From Ailanthus altissimus (lineage: Eukaryota; Streptophyta; Magnoliopsida; Sapindales; Simaroubaceae): a DNA stretch of 64,000 nt. Of the stretch, positions 1 to 18,000 are shown in pieces. The DNA is taken from positions 513,501-577,500 of the forward strand of contig OX327693.1 of NCBI GenBank assembly GCA_946807835.1, in the 5' to 3' direction. The translations under genes were made by a program, and so were the position numbers. Below the pieces are notes generated by a model that saw only the letters and a list, made by a program, of their open reading frames with translations, had not been told where the DNA came from and did no database searches. Each line of letters opens with the position of its first letter. Within the stretch, counting starts at the first letter, position 1.

Positions 1-482
1 AAAATGCCAATGTAATGGGGATTTAGTCGTGGGTATTTGTGCCCTTCAAGGGTATTTCAGGCATACATGTTCACAGCCATACTCTAGCTATATATTTTGC
101 CGCGCATGCATGTGGACTAGTGCCAACTGAATTAAAAGTAGATAGATTAGCTATGTTGATGTTCTATTGATTTAAAGATTCTTTATCTAGAATCGAAGAT
201 TGCTATTGTCCTGGTAGATTTCTCTGGTTTTAGAATGCCACTAAGATGTCTAAATCATTTTGCCATCACCTCATCTTGTAGCTCCTTGTATAATTTATAG
301 AAAAATTGTATTTTGTTCCTCATTTTTCAACCACTTCCAGTCATCCTTTTCTATGCTGAGAAGATGGTTTGATAGTGCTGGGTATCCATCAACAAACTCC
401 GTTATGTTACTTCATGACAAGATATTCTTTTTCTTTATTCTGTTGGCTTCACAATCCTTTATGTTTCTGACCGTTTCATCAG
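1..482 (+). other. Intron of the dapB-like gene
   Basis: No coding similarity is visible here. The segment ends with an AG at 481-482 directly before a clear coding exon. It is read as part of the intron preceding the first exon in the window; the earlier exons lie upstream of base 1. A short open frame at 260-517 is chance. Confidence 0.6.
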
Positions 483-1145
483 ATACAAATGATCCGGGAC
501 CCAAAGCAACAAGTTGAGATGGTGGGAGTTCCAGAGGAGTATTTGCCTGGTCATGCATTCCATATGTATCATCTGACATCACCTGATCAAACGTAATCGC
601 AAAGCATCCTAATTTCTTTCCCTCTCTCTTTTGTCTAGTATATTTTCCCTTTTCTCATATTTTAGCTTGCAAGCTTTGAATGACTTCCTTCCTTTCCTGT
701 TTTCCCTTCAACAGAGTTTCTTTCGAGTTTCAGCACAATGTTTGTGGTAGATCAATATATGCAGAGGGTACTGTTGATGCTGTTATTTTCCTTTCCAAGA
801 AGGTGCCCAATTCTTCCTTTCAAATCCTTTTTTTTTTTTCACTTGATTCTATCCATTTACATGATTTATTAATCTTCCATTAGCTAAACCTTGATATAGT
901 TTTATTGTCATCAATTACACTACATGGTCAATTTTGGCAATTTCATAACCTTTCTTCTACAGTATCTTATTCTTCAACGATAATAGTTCATAGTTTGTAA
1001 AAATTACTGTAGCAAAACTTCTGATGTTGGCTATTCACACTCACTATTTCGATGTAAAATTATTGTGTAAAAACAGGTTCAGTCGAAGGCAGACAAACGA
1101 ATCTACAAAATGATAGATGTCTTGCGGGAGGGAAACATGCGATAA
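483..1145 (+). CDS. dapB: 4-hydroxy-tetrahydrodipicolinate reductase, chloroplastic (3' end, partial)
   Basis: This is the last part of the plastid enzyme that reduces 4-hydroxy-tetrahydrodipicolinate with NAD(P)H, the second committed step of lysine synthesis from aspartate. Three exons are seen: 483-592, 715-802 and 1077-1142, with stop TAA at 1143-1145. All borders are GT/AG, and phases match when joined: the codon ACA is split across the first junction and the second is phase 0. The joined product contains IQMIRDPKQQVEMVG, then VSFEFQHNVCGRSIYAEGT, then KMIDVLREGNMR at the end. These are hallmark C-terminal blocks of plant DapB, including the conserved FxHxxxGRxxYAxG region of the substrate domain. 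The N-terminal transit peptide and Rossmann domain lie outside the window. Nothing suggests a break. Family assignment is from memory of plant homologues. Confidence 0.9.
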
Positions 1146-3160
1146 AATTTTTGTTTTTGATGCCTAGTGTTGTATTAGTATATATTTACTTCAAGTTACT
1201 CAGGATTATGATGGAAAATATGGTAAAGCAATTTTGGATTAGAATTTTTGTCTTTACAAAATCCTTCTTATAAAATTCTGTTTGCTGCTAATTTGATGAG
1301 AATTGGAAGGCTTGCTGATGGTGATGCCACCCTTCCCTTTTCCTTTTCCTATTATATGTGTATTTATGAATTATGCATGTGTATATCATTATTAGAACAA
1401 ATTAGACAATAAATTTAGTAGTATTTCAGAAAAAAAAAAAATAATAAATGGGGTTAATTTTGATTTACTCCCTTCAAGAATTGATAAATATCAATTAATA
1501 AAGAGAATGGTAATTTTTTTCATTGAATTATCCAACTCATGGTAATGCAATGTACCCCCAAGTATTTATCAAACGTTCACACTTTTTCAACATTGAAGTC
1601 GAGCAAAGATTTAGAATTGAATTATTGATGTTATAATTAAAATTAAAAGTTGCAACAATAATTATAAATACACCATTAGATTGAAATTGACATGTATCAT
1701 GTATTTTAAGATGTTTGAATTTGTTTTAATTAGTGCCAAAAGTTAATAAATGGTAAGCAATTATTAGGACCTATTTAAAATTCAAAGAAATATATTTTCC
1801 TTTATTTCTTTAAATTATTTTCCCATCCAAGATATAAACAACTAGATATATCTTAAATATTTTAATATTTTTGTTTTTCAACAAAATAATGGGATTAAAT
1901 AAATAATGAAAAAAACTATGATAAATTTTTTTAAAAAAAATCAAATGGATATTTCTGATAAATTTTCTTTATCTTATTTTTTTTTATACAGAATTGTGAT
2001 TGATTGATTTTAAAATAAATATTAAGTTGGCGAGATGCCATTAGATATTCATATAAATGACATGGTGGATATAGTAACATAACTGACTTTTCTTTTTTAT
2101 ACATATACAAGTATTACATATTTTAAATTTCAATGTATTACAATAACTGTTAATATCAAGGCATTACAGTAACTGTTAATATTAATAACTTCTCAAAGAA
2201 TTACAACAAAATATTAAAATGACTTTTAATGTCAACAATTAATAACTAATTACTATAACTTTCAATGCCAACAACTAATAACCAATTACAAAAACTTCCA
2301 ATGCCAACAACTAATAATTACCTTATAATAATTAAAAAAATAAATAAAAACTCTCTAAATTTTATTAGAATTCAAACTTTTAGGTTTTATCACCCTTTAA
2401 CTTGAGTGATACATAAATTTTGTTGTTTTTTAATCTAAGTCAGAAGGTGCACAAACTTTATCATCCTTTAACTTAAGTTAAAGAATATATAAATTTTATC
2501 ATAAAACAAATATCTAAGTATTTAAAATAACAAATTTTTTTAAATATTAAAAAAAATTTTACATGACGTGATTTTTATTAAGCAAGTTTGTGGGACACGA
2601 GAGATGCCATGTTATCCATACAATAAATCAATAAAATTTTGCTATTAATGCATTTACATAGAAAATTTACTAAATAAGTTGGTAATTGCAATAAATAATA
2701 ACACATACATTATAATATAATATAATAATTATATATTTTTTTTAATTTTTTACATGAGAGAAGGAGAATTTAAACTCAAAACCTCTACTTGGATAGAGGT
2801 CAATATAATGTCAATCTTTTATTATTGAAGTGTTGTATTAATTCTAATATATTGTAAACTTTCTACTCTCACCGCATCATCCATAGAGCATCTAATAGTG
2901 GATCAAAATTTAATAAATGACGTGGATGTAAAAATTACAAGAAAAAAATTATAATAAGTAGTATGATTTATAAAACTTCTTCTAAATTTAATGTTTTTAA
3001 GGCTAAAAATTGAAAAAAAAAAAAATCTGGTTCATTTTAAAACGGGTCAAAGCTGAAAGCCCAAACCGGCCCATTTTACACGTCGTCTTCGACGTTAATA
3101 AATTCTTAGCTTTCAAGCAAGAGACAACTTTTGGAAAGAATTTTCTTTGGAAAAGAAAAA
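1146..3160. other. AT-rich intergenic region between dapB and PARG
   Basis: No gene is seen. The region holds the dapB 3' end, AT-rich filler, an array of degenerate short repeats (listed separately) and a loosely repeated pair near 2385-2500, where similar phrases of the type TTTATCAYCCTTTAACTT occur twice. The PARG promoter and 5' UTR must lie in the last few hundred bases. No TATA box could be fixed with confidence. Confidence 0.6.
2125..2330. repeat. Degenerate tandem repeat, about 40-60 bp period
   Basis: Phrases of the form CAACAACTAATAAC and CTTTCAATGCCAACAAC recur about four to five times with decay, alternating with ATTACAATAACTGTTAAT. The array is AT-rich, non-coding and old. No function is suggested. 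Confidence 0.5.
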
Positions 3161-8846
<5,686 letters not shown>

Positions 8847-9960
8847 CCTGTTCTTTTTTTTTTTGGTTAGATTATTCACCAACTTTTTATTCAGTCTGCA
8901 TTCTTGTATATCAAAATTTTTCTGAGCTGTTTTTATGGGGAAAAAAAAAAACATTGAATGTTTAGCAGCCGTTTAGATACACGATGGCTTATTATGTAAA
9001 AATTTTACTGCAGAGAAATATGATTCGAAGTTGATATAACAACCTGTGAGCTTCAGGTTTCCAAATTTCTCCCGAATTCACTTTCATGTGAATAATTGTG
9101 ATAATGAATTTAACCTTAGAAAGATATTAAAAACACAATTGTACTAAATTTACAAAATTGAGATAAAAATTTTGTATTCCAGTTAATGTGCTATCAATCA
9201 TTGATTATTATGTGTTAGATGATTATAATTATTAATTTTTTTAATTTCATTAATCTATTAATTATATAACATTATTCTATTTTTGACGGATTAGATTTTA
9301 CATTAATTAAAATACAAAATTTGTATTTATTTATGTAAACACGAGATTATTATAAATAAAACTAGCATGGAAAAAGACTTATAATATGAGAGAAAAATGG
9401 ATATTGATAAATTTAATTCGATAAAAAGGAATTTAAAAAAATTTATTTATTTTCAAAATAATAGAAAAAAATAAAAATCATATTTGTTATTGAATAATGT
9501 AAGTACTCTCAGTGGTTTTCGATGGTCACTAAAAACAATTATTCAGAAAAATAGGCATAAAATTACCAAAATTTTAACTAATTTCTTTGAAGGTTTAGGT
9601 TAAAAATTACACGACTCCTAAATTTTTTTTCAGAAATTTGCGAAATTTTTGTGATTTCTTTTTTCTAGATTTCATTATAAAATTTTTTGACACTAATTTT
9701 TTTTCATTATTTATTTATTTTTCTTAAAAAAGAGACGCTTATAGTAATGTTTGTAATTTAACCAATTTTTGAGACGACAATTAGCAGGTGGCCTACGGAT
9801 CGGATAGGATCGAGTCTAGTGGGATGGCGAGTCGGGTCGGATCATATTCGGGTCGAGTTCCAGTCGGGTCAACTTTCTAATTTGCTATGAAATTGGGTAA
9901 ATGGAACTGGCATAGGGGACTTGATTCAGCTCATCTTATCCATTAAGACTTCGTGGGTTT
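8847..9960. other. Intergenic region between PARG and MRL7
   Basis: It holds the PARG 3' UTR and then AT-rich DNA without a gene. Around 9798-9870 a GC-richer stretch repeats phrases such as GTCGGGTCGGAT and TCGGGTCGAG, a simple CGGGT-type array. The MRL7 promoter and 5' UTR begin near the right end. Confidence 0.6.
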
Positions 9961-10029
9961 AAGCTGAAGCAGAAGCAGAACAAGAAGAACCAGAAACATT
10001 TCTCGGCATAGACTCGGACGTAATTAGTG

Positions 10030-10524
10030 GTAAGCAACTGAACCCATCATCTCATTCATCAAATTCTTGTTTCGTTTTGCTGTGTTTATTATAACTGAGC
10101 TGGTCCTTTTTTTTTTTTCAACAAACCAGTGCTTCGATTCTTCCTCACTTGTAATGTTCTTGAAACCTCTCAAGAACATTGGACGTTATATACCCATGTC
10201 ACCGAAAAAGGAAAAAAGTGGAAAATTTCTGCTATTTTGTGATGAACTTTTTCAAAGACAGTTTCTTGAGGCAAAGTGTGTAGGAATTTGCTTTAATACC
10301 ATAAATGCCTGAATTTGAAGTCTTTTTAAGCTGAAAAAAAGTATGTTCATTTTAAGTTCAGTCCGTGGATATATATAGGATCTAGTTGTGACTGTTAACT
10401 TGATTCTTCCAGCTAGTTGAACAACTTTGTTTCTTTGATGGGTTTATTTTATTTGTTTTGCTTTTGAAACTTCATCTATCTTGCCATATGTTGTTTTTAA
10501 TGTTTTATTAGTGTTGTTTTGCAG
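10030..10524 (+). other. Probable 5' UTR intron of MRL7
   Basis: A consensus donor GTAAGC at 10030 and an acceptor TTTTGCAG ending at 10524 lie just upstream of the MRL7 start codon at 10544. No coding is seen in between. The call is inferred from splice-site quality; transcript data would settle it. Confidence 0.5.
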
Positions 10525-10543
10525 TGTGCAAGACTGTAGAAAC

Positions 10544-12130
10544 ATGGCACTTCATCATACAATGTCTTTTGAGTCTTTTTATTCACCTTTCAAGGAGAGA
10601 AGATTCAAATCTTTTCCTTCATTTTCTGTTAGAATTGCTTGTTCCAGTGAAGAACGAAGAATGAAGTGTTCCACCCTCTCATCAAACTTTACAAAGGTTC
10701 CTTTGCGGGTGCGTTTAGCAATTCATGTGATGTGAAGAATATGTTGTTGTTAAAGTTCTTCAAATATATTTTCTTAACACAAATGTGTGCGTATGTATGT
10801 AGAAGCTAATTGTATTTGACAATAGCAGGCTGGTAGTTTTGGAAGAAGTGTGCTAGTAAGATCTTTGGTAGAAAAACTTGGAAAGAGAGGAGCAGGAGAA
10901 TCAAGCGACGGGGATGATGACGACGATGTTGATTATTCCTCAAGAAAGAAAAATGTGGCGGATGACCCTTTTATGGATCCTGAAGAAAGACGTGAATGGA
11001 GGAGAAAGATTAGAGAAGTGATTGCCAAGTGTCCTGATGTTGAGGAGGAGGTAGACCCTATTGAAAAGAAGAAGAAGATGGAGAAGCTTCTGGCTGATTA
11101 TCCACTTGTTGTGGAGGAGGATGATCCTAGTTGGCCTGAAGATGCTGATGGGTGGGGTTTCAGCTTTGGTCAATTTTTTGACAAGATAACTATCAAGAAC
11201 GTCAAGAAGGACGATGATGATGAGAATTATGATAGTGAAAATGAAATAGTGTGGCAAGATGATAACTACATTTGTCCAATCAAAGACATCAAGACTGCAG
11301 AATGGGAGGAGACTGTTTTCAAAGACATCAGTCCTCTAATTATTTTTGTACATAATCGCTATAAAAGGTTAATTTCTCTCTCTTAAATGGTGTTGTTCAC
11401 ATTACTGATTTTATCAATGGCACATCTTTTCTTAGTTGCTTCATCTGCATTTTGCATTCACCTGGTTTTCAGAGTACTACTTTTGTTCAACTACATGCAA
11501 TTCACTGAATCAGTTTAGTTTCCATCTGCGTTCTGGCAATTATGGCTCCTGTATATTTAACTTCAAACTGCTCTTGAAATTTGATTTTGTGCAGGCCAAA
11601 GGAAAATGAAAGAGTTCAGGATGAACTGGAGAAAGCTGTACACATCATATGGAACTGTAGGCTACCTTCACCTAGAGTAAGTAAAACCATTTAAATTATA
11701 TTTAATACCATCATAAATGTTTTTTTCCTTCACAACACTTGTTGTTTCTAATATGACATTATTATATATCACGCAGTGTGTTGCAGTCGATGCTAACGTT
11801 GAGCATGACTTGGTTTCTGCTCTTCAAGTGTCAGACTTCCCAGAGATTATTTTCACCAAGGCTGGGAAAATTTTACATCGTGAAAAAGGTAATTTTCCCC
11901 AACTAAAAGAAAGGGCGGTTTTTCTTTTCTTTCCTTGGGAGGAATTCTTATGATCTGAAACTTGTTATTTGTGTTGCTCAGCAATTCGAACTGCGGATGA
12001 GTTTTCAAAAATAATGGCGTTCTTTTATTATGGAGCTGCCAAGCCGGCTTGTTTGGATAATTTCAGCTTTGGAAGTAGCCAGGAAATGATCCCATCTATG
12101 GCACTCAACAATCACGCAGGACTAAAATAG
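10544..12130 (+). CDS. MRL7: MRL7/SVR4/ECB1-like thioredoxin-fold protein, chloroplastic
   Basis: Homologues sit with plastid nucleoids and the plastid-encoded RNA polymerase and are needed for chloroplast gene expression and greening. Five exons (10544-10708, 10829-11367, 11595-11676, 11777-11888, 11982-12130) give 348 residues, the usual size. Phases agree at every junction. The N terminus is rich in Ser, Lys and Arg with few acids, like a plastid transit peptide. An acidic run (about residues 79-90, GESSDGDDDDD) and a charged helix-like part (DPEERREWRRKIREV) follow. Then come WPEDADGWGFSFGQFFDKI, typical of this family, and a C-terminal thioredoxin-like fold ending in the block SDFPEIIFTKAGKILHREK. 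I see no CXXC motif, so classical dithiol redox activity is unlikely at that spot. The alternative is the close paralogue MRL7-like. The gene looks intact. Confidence 0.88.
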
Positions 12131-15093
12131 CAATGCTTTCTTCATGACGCAGTTGGCATCACAAACAACTTAAAAGTTGTGATTAAGCCTAATGTATAGC
12201 TGACATACATTGCAATTCAAAATAGCACTATGATATATGTTCGGGGTTGATTTGTTTAGTTCAATTTTACTTATCTGAATCCTATCTAAATTGCCTATAT
12301 GCTACCAATATGGAAACTCGGGGCAATGCACTGTATGCCGTCAAAAAAAAATTTTTAAGCACTTGTTCAATGAGTTGCCACAACCTTTTTTTCCATCTCT
12401 ATGTAAAGCATTCTAAATGCAGTTTAATCTGAAACAAAGGCTTCATCTACTTCAAAAGTAAACTTAACACGTCAAGTACTACAAAAAGCTAGGTTTGAAT
12501 CTTGTCTGCCCTGCTAATGATAGAGACCTTTATACCTTGCCCTGGTGAATACAGAATACTGATAACATTAGCAGCAGCCTTCCTCTGTGTGAAGATACGA
12601 GATCTCTCATGATGCTTCCGTCTGTCCTTAATTACATCTTCTGTTCCCTCCCCTGCTACTATGTTGATGAAATGGGTGATCTCATTAATCTCTCTTTTCA
12701 GCTTGATGTTGTCATTTGCCTAATCATTTAATCTTATCGAATGAATGCAATACTGGTTCTTGATGCTTTAGAGGCGGCTGCAGAGCTCATATATTCTTAA
12801 AGTGATACAGCACCCATGGAGCCTGCTGGTAATTCCATAGCTTTTTGAAGCTTTGCGTCAACAAACATGCTCACTGCATCAAGAATTCACTGACTTCACA
12901 GTATGTGAGGACATACTTCAGCCTTTTCGTAGTACAAAGATCAATGGCAGACAATTCCTGGATTTTGAGATTGAGATTGAAAAGGTTGGGAGTGAAATGC
13001 ACCAAGTTTACACTCTGGGCCATGAGGGCATTAATCAACTTCATGCCGTTCCTTCAAATCTGTGATCACAATGCTGGCAAATCAAAGCAAAAACCAGTGA
13101 AATATGAAATCTCAGATGCTGCGACTAATAGCATATAATTCAGTAAGATTGTACAAACAATAGAGAAAGATATATGTGATGCACAACACTAACAAATTAT
13201 AAATTTCTTAAATGGACTTTTCAGAATAGCATTGAGTAGAAGTTAGGAGCTGAGAATCATGGAATTTTTACCTCATCAAGTGTATCATTGTCTGATTTTC
13301 TCTTGATGATTGGTATTTTTGAGATGCATCTATCACTTGCAAGGAAGATGGTCTATTTTCGATCAGCCATCCCTTCTACCTTGTACCGAGCCGTTGGAAG
13401 AGGACAAGCATCAATATCTACACAGGAAAGTAAGGACTAGAAGTTAGCAGATGAGAATTGTGAATTTTTTACCTGATCAAGTATATCATTGTCTACTTTT
13501 TATCTTGAAGAAATCTTTGCTATCCATCTATCCTTTTCCCCAGGGGAGCATTTACACAGGAAAGCAACCGAGATTGTGCAGTTCAATGGGTAAGCCTTAA
13601 CCATTTAAACTTGCAACTTGTAGTTCTGCCTCAACATGGATGCACAAATCTTTCATTTAGATTTTGATACCAAGGTTTTGGTCTCACCATTCCTTTCCCT
13701 AAACAACAAACAGAACAATAAACTAACTCTGACATAATTAACATCCTGGAAAAATATAAAATCACAACTGACTGTTGGAATAAGAGTTGAATAACTCTAT
13801 GCATGACCTGACGGTATTGGTCTCACCATTCCTTTCCCTAAACAACAAACAGAACAATAAACTAACTCTGACATAATTAACATCCTGGAAAAATATAAAA
13901 TCACAACTGACTGTTGGAATAAGAGTTGAATAACTCTATGCATGACCTGACGGTATTGTGTTTACCAAATCTTTAATCAGTTAAATTCCACCAGATCGGT
14001 CTGCAACTAAAAGAACAAACAATTTCAGCCTAATAAGTACAATTCCGATTGCCCTACTGGGAGCTGCAGTCCCATGGCTTGATCACTACAAGTTTTGCAG
14101 GTCCAAACACTAGGATAGGCTGCAAATTGGGGTTTTGCTTGTCTCAAACTTCTATCTAATTCAGAAACAAGCAAGGATGGGCAACAAAAAGATAAATAGG
14201 CTTTTAAGTTTTAATGTACCTTTTGGATATCTAATAATACTGGCTCCTAGCTTTCCACTGGCTTCCAGCTGAGAATAATTACTTTCAAGACCACCAAAGC
14301 ACCAAAAAAGCTGTTACAAAATCAAATTATTATAAGAAATCGGCAGATCAAGAATAAAAATTTACAGCAAAGTAAGAAATTCATTCATACATTAGGATAT
14401 TTGTCATCTGGAAAATCCACTCCAATTGTTTGCTCAGCAAGAAAACCAGGGGTAGAAATATCTATGCTTCTGCATTTTCAGCCTATTTTCAATCGACTCT
14501 GACAACAAAATGGATTGATCCTCTGGAAAGAAACACAAGGAACTCTAGCATGTAAAACATACCCAAACAGCAAATATTAGAACTTCACTAAGCTCGCAAA
14601 TTTCTTTCATTTAGATTTGACCCACAAGAATAGAAAAAATCAATGAGTTGAAAAAGCAATAACCTTCAACATAACAGATGAAAATTACATTTATTCAGCA
14701 TCAACAAATTGCCTTCCTTAAGGAAGAAGAAAATTGAAATTAATCAAGAATATATGCAACCTAGATAACAAATTAGGAAAAAAGAATCACTCGACAGAAA
14801 ATTTACCAACTGGCTTAACAAAATACCATTGTGTGCATAAAAAACTGTTGTTGACATGCAATGATAAAGCAAATTTTCTTATGATAATATCTGATGAGTT
14901 AAAATGATAATAAGTTTATGCCATTTTCAATTTTAAGGCGGAGGATTAATCATAAAATGGCAGAATCATTATATGTGGTAAATTTAACAATATGTGATGA
15001 TTAAGCTGGATAATCGGGTGGACAAACCTTATTATAGAGGATAAGAGGTGGAATGAGGCAATTCTCTGATTCGTGTTTAGCTCCTTCTTCCTC
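12131..15093. other. Region downstream of NLR1, with decayed cassettes
   Basis: No protein gene is supported. On the - strand this is the 3' flank of the NLR at 15094-19266. It includes repeated blocks with good donor-like phrases (GATGAGGTAAAAA on the - strand near 13268-13280 and a diverged one near 13470), and CTGCAAAA-type acceptor complements. That fits spliced 3' UTR exons, which is an inference. A block at 12600-12725 has relatives at 21740-21900 and 22360-22505 downstream of NLR2. A perfect 139-bp tandem duplication lies inside. Confidence 0.5.
13678..13958. repeat. Perfect 139-bp tandem duplication
   Basis: Bases 13678-13819 are identical to 13817-13958 at an offset of 139 with no mismatch, giving just over two copies. 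It is non-coding. Complete identity means a recent event or an assembly error. Confidence 0.95.
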
Positions 15094-18000
15094 CTAAGGG
15101 TCATAGATGAATTTTCCATCTACCGCGACGCGAGGGATGTGAGATATTTTGGACCACTGTTTTCCTTTATCCCTTTTGCACTGTTCTTTTAGCATTGGAC
15201 AACTATCAATATGTAATTGCAGAAGTGAGGAAGGAAGGCCAAACTCTGGAAAGGATTTGAGCATTGGGCAATCATAGATCCACAAATATTCAAGAGAGTT
15301 GAGGCTCTGAAAACCCATTGAAGATAGGTATTTCAATTTGGGGAATCCCCAAATGATCAGTTCAGTGACAGATGTTGGCAACATCATCCCAATCTCCTCA
15401 TCCGGAAAGGACTTTGCATTATGACTTCCTTCAATCCAGAGGCGCCTAAGAGAGGTAAGCTTGTGCAATCCCCACTCAACCAGTGCCTTGTAGATATTAC
15501 CATCTTCAATTTTGAGTGATTTGAGGTTGGTGGGAAAACCTTCTACTGGAAAGGATATAATACTTGGACAATCACTTATATGTAGTTCTTGAAGAGAGTT
15601 AAGTTTGTGCATGTTGTGTGGCAGGGCTTTGAATTTCTCACAACCACCAATTGAAATACTCGAAATGGTGCTGGGAAGTCCTTTGTCTGGAAAGGAAACA
15701 AGACTTGAACAATTATGTAACAAGATCTTCTGTAAACAGTTAAGATTGTGCAGATCATGGGGTATTGACTCCAGCTTTGGACAACCACTTATGTAGAGGT
15801 ATTCAAGAGCTTCAAGTAACTGGATTCCTGATGATAAAGTAACGAGCTCAGGGCATTCGTGAATCATAAGGTATTTCAGCTTCACTGATGAAGAAGAAGA
15901 AGAATAAGAAGCATCTTGTTCATCATCTAGCAAACGCTGCAAGTTCTTACAATTCCATATCCAAAGACTTTTAAGAGACGAAGGTAGCTTGCATCTTGTG
16001 ATGAATGTTAGAGAATCACAGAAGCTAATAGCCAACCTTTCCAGTTGTGAATTGTTGCCCATCATTTCCTCAGGTAAGGATTTTAAAGCTCTGCTATTTA
16101 CAATTTCAAGAGAGCGCAGATTATTGGGACGAAAATTTACCTCTGGAAATGAAACAAGACTTATGCAATTTTCTTCAATTGACATCTCTACAGGCTGGGA
16201 GAGAATATTTAGTCCATGTGCTGGCTTCCAAAGTGGAGAAATCATATGACTCCTCCATAACTCAATCCACTTAGAATCTCCGACAGCTAATGCTTCCACT
16301 GTTTGAAATCCTTGCATTAACAACTTTCCCAATTCCAGTATATTTGAAATAGACATAGGCTTTAGCAATGACCTAGAGTCAGCTGGACATTCATTGTATA
16401 CCATCCCTTTGCATCCATGTATTTGTAATAAACTGTTTGAAATAGTCACACACTCTACTGACTTAGAGTGAATTGGAGTGCTGCATACCAGTCCTTTGCA
16501 TTCATCAATTTCTAATCTGCAGAGCATCGGAAAGCTTGAGAAGGAAACCACCAACTCAGCACATTTACTAATAATGAGCTTCTCCAATGAAGGAAGAAGC
16601 TCAGGCAATTTTCCAGTGAGTTTGGGACATCCCATGATGGAAAGTTCACGGAGGCAAGGAAATATTTCAACATGCTCATTTTTATCGATATTTGTCTCCC
16701 AGTCCACCCATGCTGGCATACTCTCAAAAGTAAGAGTCTCTAATGATTGAAAAGGCTTTGGGCCACCCTCCCCATAAATCTCAGAACTAATGCTTCTTAG
16801 TCTTGACATCCCTTTGATTGTGAGGTGCTTAAGTGAACCCAACAATCCGAGTGAAGGCAAGGACGTGCAATTTTCGCAGTTTTCTAATTTAAGAAACTCC
16901 ATCTTGTAGAACAATGGATCTCCTATCCATAATGGAAATCTTGTGCCACCATAGTACCTAACTGTCAGCACTTTAATATTTCTGTTAGGTTTTAGCATTT
17001 CAAGTACATTTTCTTCTACTGCCACATCTTGTGAGTTGTCAAATTGAGACCCCCATTGCAACAACAGTGTTTCTAGGTATTGTTTCTCACATAACATGGC
17101 TTCTCTGGCGTCCCTTGAATCATTCACATTCTCTAATCCAGAGATACTTAGTTTACCATGGAGAAACTTCAAGTTTTTCAAATCTTTCAAAGTTGATACA
17201 ATACTCTTGCCTACAATGAAATTAGACAACGTTTGGAGGTACTTCAACTCCTGCATCCCCAATGGCATCTCCTTGACTAAAATAGCACCTTCTATATCAA
17301 GATGACGTAGATTGATCAAATACCTTAGCTTGGGAGGCAATTTCACCAGACAAGAACAATCTCTTAATATCAAAATTTGCAAGTTCAACAGCGAGCTTGC
17401 AGACTCAGGTAAACTTCTGATCCTAGTGCCAGCAAGATTAAGATACCTTATGAGTCTCAAATCTTTAAATGAAAGAGGTAGTTGACTGATATAATATCCT
17501 TGTAAAGATAACACTCTCAACTTTTTGAACTTTGGCAAGAAATCGGATAGAAACATATTAGTTATGTAGCTAAAATCAGTGCCACCTTTTTTATGTACCG
17601 GCAAGAATGTTCTCAGATGCTCAACATCAGAAAACACATCAAATTTATTTTTACCATCAAACTCACCACGAGTGTAACATGAGTGACGAACCCTTCTGGA
17701 TAACTTATCAGCATCTTCTAACCTGGAAATGGTTTTTCCGGAAACAAATTGAGCAAGATCATGGACAAGGTCGTGCATAACAAATTTAGAACTATCACCA
17801 TCTGATTGCTGAAAAATTGACCTTGACACTAGATCATGAAAACACTCGCTGCCCAACTCTTCCAGATGCTTATTTGTTTTTGAATGTTGAATAATACCTT
17901 CAGCCATCCATAAGAAAATTAGCTCCTTCTCCTCGAATTCATAGCCTTTAGGAAAAATTGCACAATAAGAGAAACATCTCTTTAAATGAGAAGGAAGATG

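Noticed and set aside
12845..13138. 97-codon open frame downstream of MRL7
   Set aside because: No recognisable domain or codon signal. It overlaps the NLR1 downstream cassette, where similar short frames arise by chance.
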